A DNA stretch of 64,000 bases from Amanita rubescens (lineage: Eukaryota > Basidiomycota > Agaricomycetes > Agaricales > Amanitaceae): positions 1,054,001 through 1,118,000 of the forward strand of contig WION01000001.1 of NCBI GenBank assembly GCA_015039365.1, in the 5' to 3' direction. Below, in pieces: positions 60,279 through 64,000 of this stretch; position 1 is the stretch's first letter, and every line of letters starts with the position of its first letter. The notes beneath the pieces were generated by a model. It ran no database searches. It was not told the origin of the DNA and saw nothing but the letters and a program-made list of their open reading frames with translations. Position numbers and translations under genes: made by a program.

Positions 60279-61751
60279 ATGCCTCGCAATCCAGTGCCAG
60301 GTACGCCCGACGCTTCCCCTCATGCTGCACGCATGACTCGTCCCTCGACAGGCCCGTCCTCCGCCCGTAACCACTCGCAGATTCGGGATAATACATCTTT
60401 TATCAACAGGCCAATTCATTATGGCTCAGGCCAGTTCCGCGGCAGAATAATCCGTATCGAGCTCGACGAGGTCCAGAAGGCAGATTTGGGTAGAAAGCAT
60501 GCCCGCCCGTTTATCTTTACTGTAACCCACTAATGCACTGGCCATAGATATGCACGAGTAGACCGCCGCCCGTTAGATCCTCCACCCGTGGTACAAATGC
60601 GCATTTATGAAGTTCTCAATGCGGGCTCAGAACGCGAAACAGAGCGCGAAGTCCCTGCTTACGAGTGCGTTTCATTCCAAAGCTCCCGACACCATGCTTA
60701 TTTTATCAAGCTCTATTGAAGTCCTTGGCTTCGTCTGCACGGTTGACTTGTTTCCTGTTTCACGTCTAACAAAAGAACGGCGCAAGACGCAGAATCAACC
60801 CTTCCTTTCCCCCGCGGCACCTCATAGTATGCAACACTTTTCTCACCCCCCAGGCACTGTTCCGCCCCCGCAATACATATCCTCCTCGGCAGCTAGATCT
60901 GAGACCGAAACCCTCGTACGTTTCGTCTCTCAGCTCGGGTCCGAAAGATCCTCACATTATTCACGAGAAATCAACAGTCATCTTCTCATCCGTCACCACA
61001 CGAACACGAACCACCAGAACACCCTACCAATGTAGATTCCTCAGACGTTGTTCATCATGTAGATGGTTACGCGCTCTCGGAAAAGTCAAAGATGACTTCA
61101 GCTCTAGTGGGGGCGACTTTTGTTCAGCCAGTCGCCCTCGATTACCAAGGACGAAGGTCATTGATGTTTGTCTTTGCAGTCAGTTCTACATCTACCTTAC
61201 TCCACCAACATTACGAACTGCATGCTTTCTCACAGGATCTTGCTGTAAAAACAGAAGGACACTTTATTCTGCGTTATCGCGTGTTTGATATCTTTTCAAC
61301 GCCAATCGACCACACCGATCGTGTTATCCAAGCTGAATGTTATGGTGGCGTCTTCCGTGTCTACTCTACCAAAGAGTTCCCAGGTCTGCCAGCTTCCACA
61401 GAATTGACCAAGGTACGCATATCTCTGCTTATATATCCAACTCTTTCAAAACCATTTCCCAAGCAACTTGCGCGTTGGGGTGTTAGGTTGAACATTCGCG
61501 AGGCAGAGCGCAAGCGCCGAAGGAAAGGTGATGGTGATTCGCGAAGTCAAAGTCCAGCAGTTGGCGCATCATCCACGAACTTAACCTCTGAAACCGTCGA
61601 AGATAGAGGAGGAAGCAGCGCCCAGACACCCACTAGTCGAGAAGTCGATGATACCACTGATGATGATACCAGAGATAGACCTGCGAGATCAGCTGCGCCA
61701 CCTCGGAAGCGTCTTAGGCGGTCCTCGACTCACGAATCTGTAGATCCATGA
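60279..61751 (+). CDS. Velvet-domain regulator, VelB-like (split domain)
   Basis: Velvet proteins are fungal nuclear regulators linking development with secondary metabolism. The domain starts FRGRIIRIELDEVQKADLGRK, then YARVDRRPLDPPPVVQMRIY and VLGFVCTVDLFPVSR. A Ser/Pro/His-rich insertion of about 100 residues follows (SHPPGTVPPPQYISSS to EHEPPEHPTNVDSSDV), then the second half: LVGATFVQPVALDYQGRRSL, FVFADLAVKTEGHFILRYRV, AECYGGVFRVYSTKEFPGL and QLARWGVRLNIREAERKRR. A domain split by a long insertion is the VelB hallmark. The tail is acidic then basic (RKRLRRSS). Six introns are inferred; the one after LGRK begins GC rather than GT. ATG at 60330 is an alternative start. Confidence 0.9.
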
Positions 61752-61909
61752 CCTTATGCATGACCTGAGTTATGATATACCCACGGATATACCTCCATGC
61801 TCTGTTTATTGTCTGCTATATGCAATATTCCTAGAAACTGGACTCTACTCGACGGCACAATGGATTTTGTACTTCACGTTGTGATATACAATCAGGTCCG
61901 CAATTAATA

Positions 61910-62921
61910 TTAAGCCTCGAGCAGCCGTTTTTCAGCCTCCTTGAAATTAATTACGTTCCAAATGGCACCGAGGTACTGTAACAAGCAGTTTGACATATAG
62001 AAGATGAATATGTAATATGGACTTACATCTGCCTTGACGTTCTTGTACTGGAAATGCAACTGATAAGAAATAACGGATTTCAGTACACTGTGCACTTGCC
62101 TGAAGGTAGAAAGCCTACAAAACGAACAGGTCAATAACCTAAAGTCCAGTATGACCAAATGACTCACATGTTCCCAAATGTCTACGCCAATTATTGGTGT
62201 ATGAGCTACGCAACAAGTCATCAAACATTAATATAAAAACCGAAGGACAAGACGTACTGATCAGAGGATCCTGGTTGGGAGTGGTGACAATCTCAAGTTT
62301 CTTGGTGAATGTGTTATAACCCTTTGAGATTATTAAAACTGGGTAAAACTAGAAAGTCATCACCACACACCAGCCAACCCCAGCCACTGCCTTGGATGGC
62401 TGCGGTGACTGTGTTAAACTTTGTTTTGAATGCCTCAACCGAACCAAAGTCTCGTTCAATGGCTTGCTTCAAGGGGCCGTCCTCTAATTTACCGCCTAGT
62501 TCAGATTTGGGCGACAAGTTCTTCCAGAAGAGGGAGTGATTGATATGGCCTAGAAAAATTAGAGCTATGTCAGGAGCTACGTCATAGCATAGGAAGCTAC
62601 CGACCTCCGCCGTTAAATCTAAATGCCGCTTGCAGGGCAATCTTTTCCTTTATGGACGGGTTCTTGAGGTAGGCGTCTTCTGCGCCGTTCAAGCCAGTCA
62701 CGTAGGCTTGGTGATGTTTTTGGTGGTGAAGTTTCATGATGTCTTCGGAGATGTATGGCTCCAGGGCCTTTGGCATTGGTTAGAGAGGTTTCACTAGAAC
62801 GCGTATGTTTAGATACATTGTAAGCGTACGGCAGGTCAGGAAGGGTGTGTAGCGCTGCGACAGCACGAGGTGCAGAGGTCTTAAATGCGCGAACAGCATT
62901 GACGCGTGCGACGGAGAACAT
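61910..62921 (-). CDS. Mn superoxide dismutase, mitochondrial
   Basis: Converts superoxide to hydrogen peroxide in the matrix. Start 62921: [20 protein letters not shown] is a targeting leader. Next [12 protein letters not shown], spliced to [20 protein letters not shown] (metal-ligand His) and [16 protein letters not shown]. The second ligand is in [15 protein letters not shown]. The C-terminal half has [10 protein letters not shown], then [28 protein letters not shown] (Asp and His ligands) and [19 protein letters not shown], ending at 61910. The Gln in IQGSGWGWL and the Gly-Gly before HINHS favour Mn over Fe. Five to six introns, all GT...AG. Confidence 0.94.
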
Positions 62922-63043
62922 GACTGACAGTTCGGATTCCAGTTCCGGCTGTTACCGTGGGTTGTTGACAAGTGTCACAAGACTACTTTAAGTTTAAGAA
63001 TGCACATACACATGTGTAGAATCCTCGTGTTCCCCAACATTGA

Positions 63044-63975
63044 ATGGGACGCTGGGCGCAGTACGACGAGGTTTGCATACAGCTCTTTTATCCCGCAATT
63101 CACCATAGATAATCACTCCTCTAGGACCAATGCAGGTTACCCGAAGACCTAGTTCGCATCGCATACGATGCAGACTCACGCCAGTATACTTTCCGTGATA
63201 CGTCGTCAGGGCAGTTGTACCGCAGTGATCCTGGCAACTCATACGGCACGTTATCCCCCGTTTCTGACCGCCTTGATTCACGACCCAATGCCTTCGCACC
63301 AACACATGGTACCGCTCCCTCTTCTGTTTCCTCCCACCGGTCTACTGACTTTGCCCCACAGACCACTCACGCTCACAGTCTGTTCAGAACCCATTTGTAA
63401 CATTCCACGATATACTGCCATCCCATGCCATAGCGACATCCCCCACAAAAGCCACCCCGCCTTCAGCCTTTGGATCCCGCTTTCGATCCTCCGCGCCCAA
63501 CCATCAACGCTCTCTGTCAGCACATGTTCCTTCATCCTCACAGACGACGAACGCCTTACACATGCGCTCCAAGTCTGTCCGCAACGAGAGTGTTCGCAGC
63601 CGCGACAAGCATGGTACTCATTCTCGTCCTCGTGACACTCAACGCCAGGGCCGCAACCAGCATGATGTCCACTCTCATTCTCGTGACACTCAGCATCAGG
63701 GCCACAACCAGCATGATATCCACTCTCATCCTCGTGACACTCAGCATCAGGGCTACAACAAGCATGACAAGCACACTCATCCTCGCGACACCCAACATGT
63801 TCAGGGTGATGTCACTTCTTCCCGTAAAAACGCGAGCAAATCAGGATTTTCTTTCTCTTCCGCGCTGCAGAGCATTTCCCGGTCGTTGACGAGCGTTTGC
63901 AACCGCACGCGGAAAGCAAATCATTCTCGACGCCATTCCGATAGCGACGCAAACAACTCGTACTTATACCTATAG
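63044..63975 (+). CDS. Conserved basidiomycete MGRW protein with His/Asp-rich repeats
   Basis: Exon 1 starts at 63044 (MGRWAQYDE) and joins over a 55-nt intron to DQCRLPEDLVRIAYDADSRQ and YTFRDTSSGQLYRSDPGNSY. This N-terminal block is one I associate with a basidiomycete family sometimes labelled CBM50-related; no LysM motif is actually visible here. The middle is Ser/Thr/Pro-rich. Near 63370 the frame changes; an unseen intron or one-base loss would explain it. The C-terminal part holds 51-bp tandem repeats coding HSH(S/P)RDTQHQG(H/Y)N(Q/K)HD, then SFSSALQSISRSLTSVCN and a basic end. Function unknown. It is head to head with Mn-SOD, 122 bp between start codons. Confidence 0.6.
63628..63800 (+). 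repeat. 51-bp tandem repeat, about 3.4 copies
   Basis: Units start at 63628, 63679, 63730 and 63781 with CTCGTGACACTCA and end in ACTCTCAT or ACACTCAT. Copies differ by a few substitutions and keep the reading frame (17 residues each), so the coding repeat RDTQHQGxNxHDxHxHP is maintained. Confidence 0.9.
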
Positions 63976-64000
63976 CCTAGAATGTAGCACTATGCTTTTT

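Noticed and set aside
63044..63975. LysM/CBM50 assignment for the MGRW protein
   Set aside because: The recalled family label includes LysM proteins, but no LysM motif is visible in the exons here.
1..64000. CRISPR arrays, operons and ribosome binding sites
   Set aside because: Introns and gene families show eukaryotic nuclear DNA; no spaced short repeats were seen.

Overview
This window is nuclear DNA of a filamentous basidiomycete, most likely an Agaricomycete. Supporting signs are dense genes with many 45-60 nt spliceosomal introns, a copper-fist factor, a split-domain velvet regulator, a basidiomycete-type G-alpha, a 1,3-beta-glucan synthase, con-6 proteins, a fungal P450 and a thaumatin-like protein. 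I joined exons by hand using GT...AG borders and family motifs, so gene limits are approximate where stated.

Layout: HNH nuclease-like gene (0.8-2.1 kb, +); Zn2Cys6 transcription factor (2.9-7.2, -); mitochondrial Obg GTPase (8.4-10.2, -) head to head with an alpha/beta hydrolase (10.3-11.8, +); small secreted cationic protein (12.0-12.7, +); copper-fist factor (12.9-14.8, -); HMG-CoA lyase (15.0-16.1, -) head to head with AP-1 mu (16.2-17.8, +); two unknown Ser-rich proteins (17.9-20.8, -); G-alpha (21.3-23.2, -); aquaglyceroporin (24.2-25.5, -); ISD11 (26.0-26.4, +); Rcf1 (26.5-27.1, -).

An accessory stretch follows at 27.2-31.7 kb. Two diverged 0.26-kb direct repeats flank a broken membrane-protein gene and an intact gene that resembles PD-(D/E)XK-like proteins. 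A con-6 fragment lies just outside. Next come a P450 (31.7-33.9, +), a divergent con-6 pair (34.0-35.7), an unknown gene (36.5-37.2, +), an alternative NADH dehydrogenase (37.5-39.8, +), an EVH1-like protein (40.0-40.8, -), a SAP-domain protein (41.0-44.1, +), the Dbp4-type helicase (44.8-47.4, -) head to head with CLN3/Btn1 (47.6-49.5, +), a REEP/Yop1 protein (49.7-50.7, -), tRNA-Cys (50.9), a thaumatin-like protein (51.2-52.5, -), a gag-like retroelement remnant (52.7-53.6, +), FKS glucan synthase (54.1-60.1, -) head to head with a velvet factor (60.3-61.8, +), Mn-SOD (61.9-62.9, -) and a repeat-bearing conserved protein (63.0-64.0, +).

Several products are mitochondrial (Obg GTPase, HMG-CoA lyase, ISD11, Rcf1, alternative NADH dehydrogenase, Mn-SOD). 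Others serve endomembranes and the wall (AP-1 mu, CLN3, REEP, FKS) or signalling (G-alpha, velvet, copper-fist). At least nine single-base insertions interrupt conserved codons in seven otherwise good genes. They look more like residual assembly errors than decay, so every frame-broken call here should be read with that in mind.
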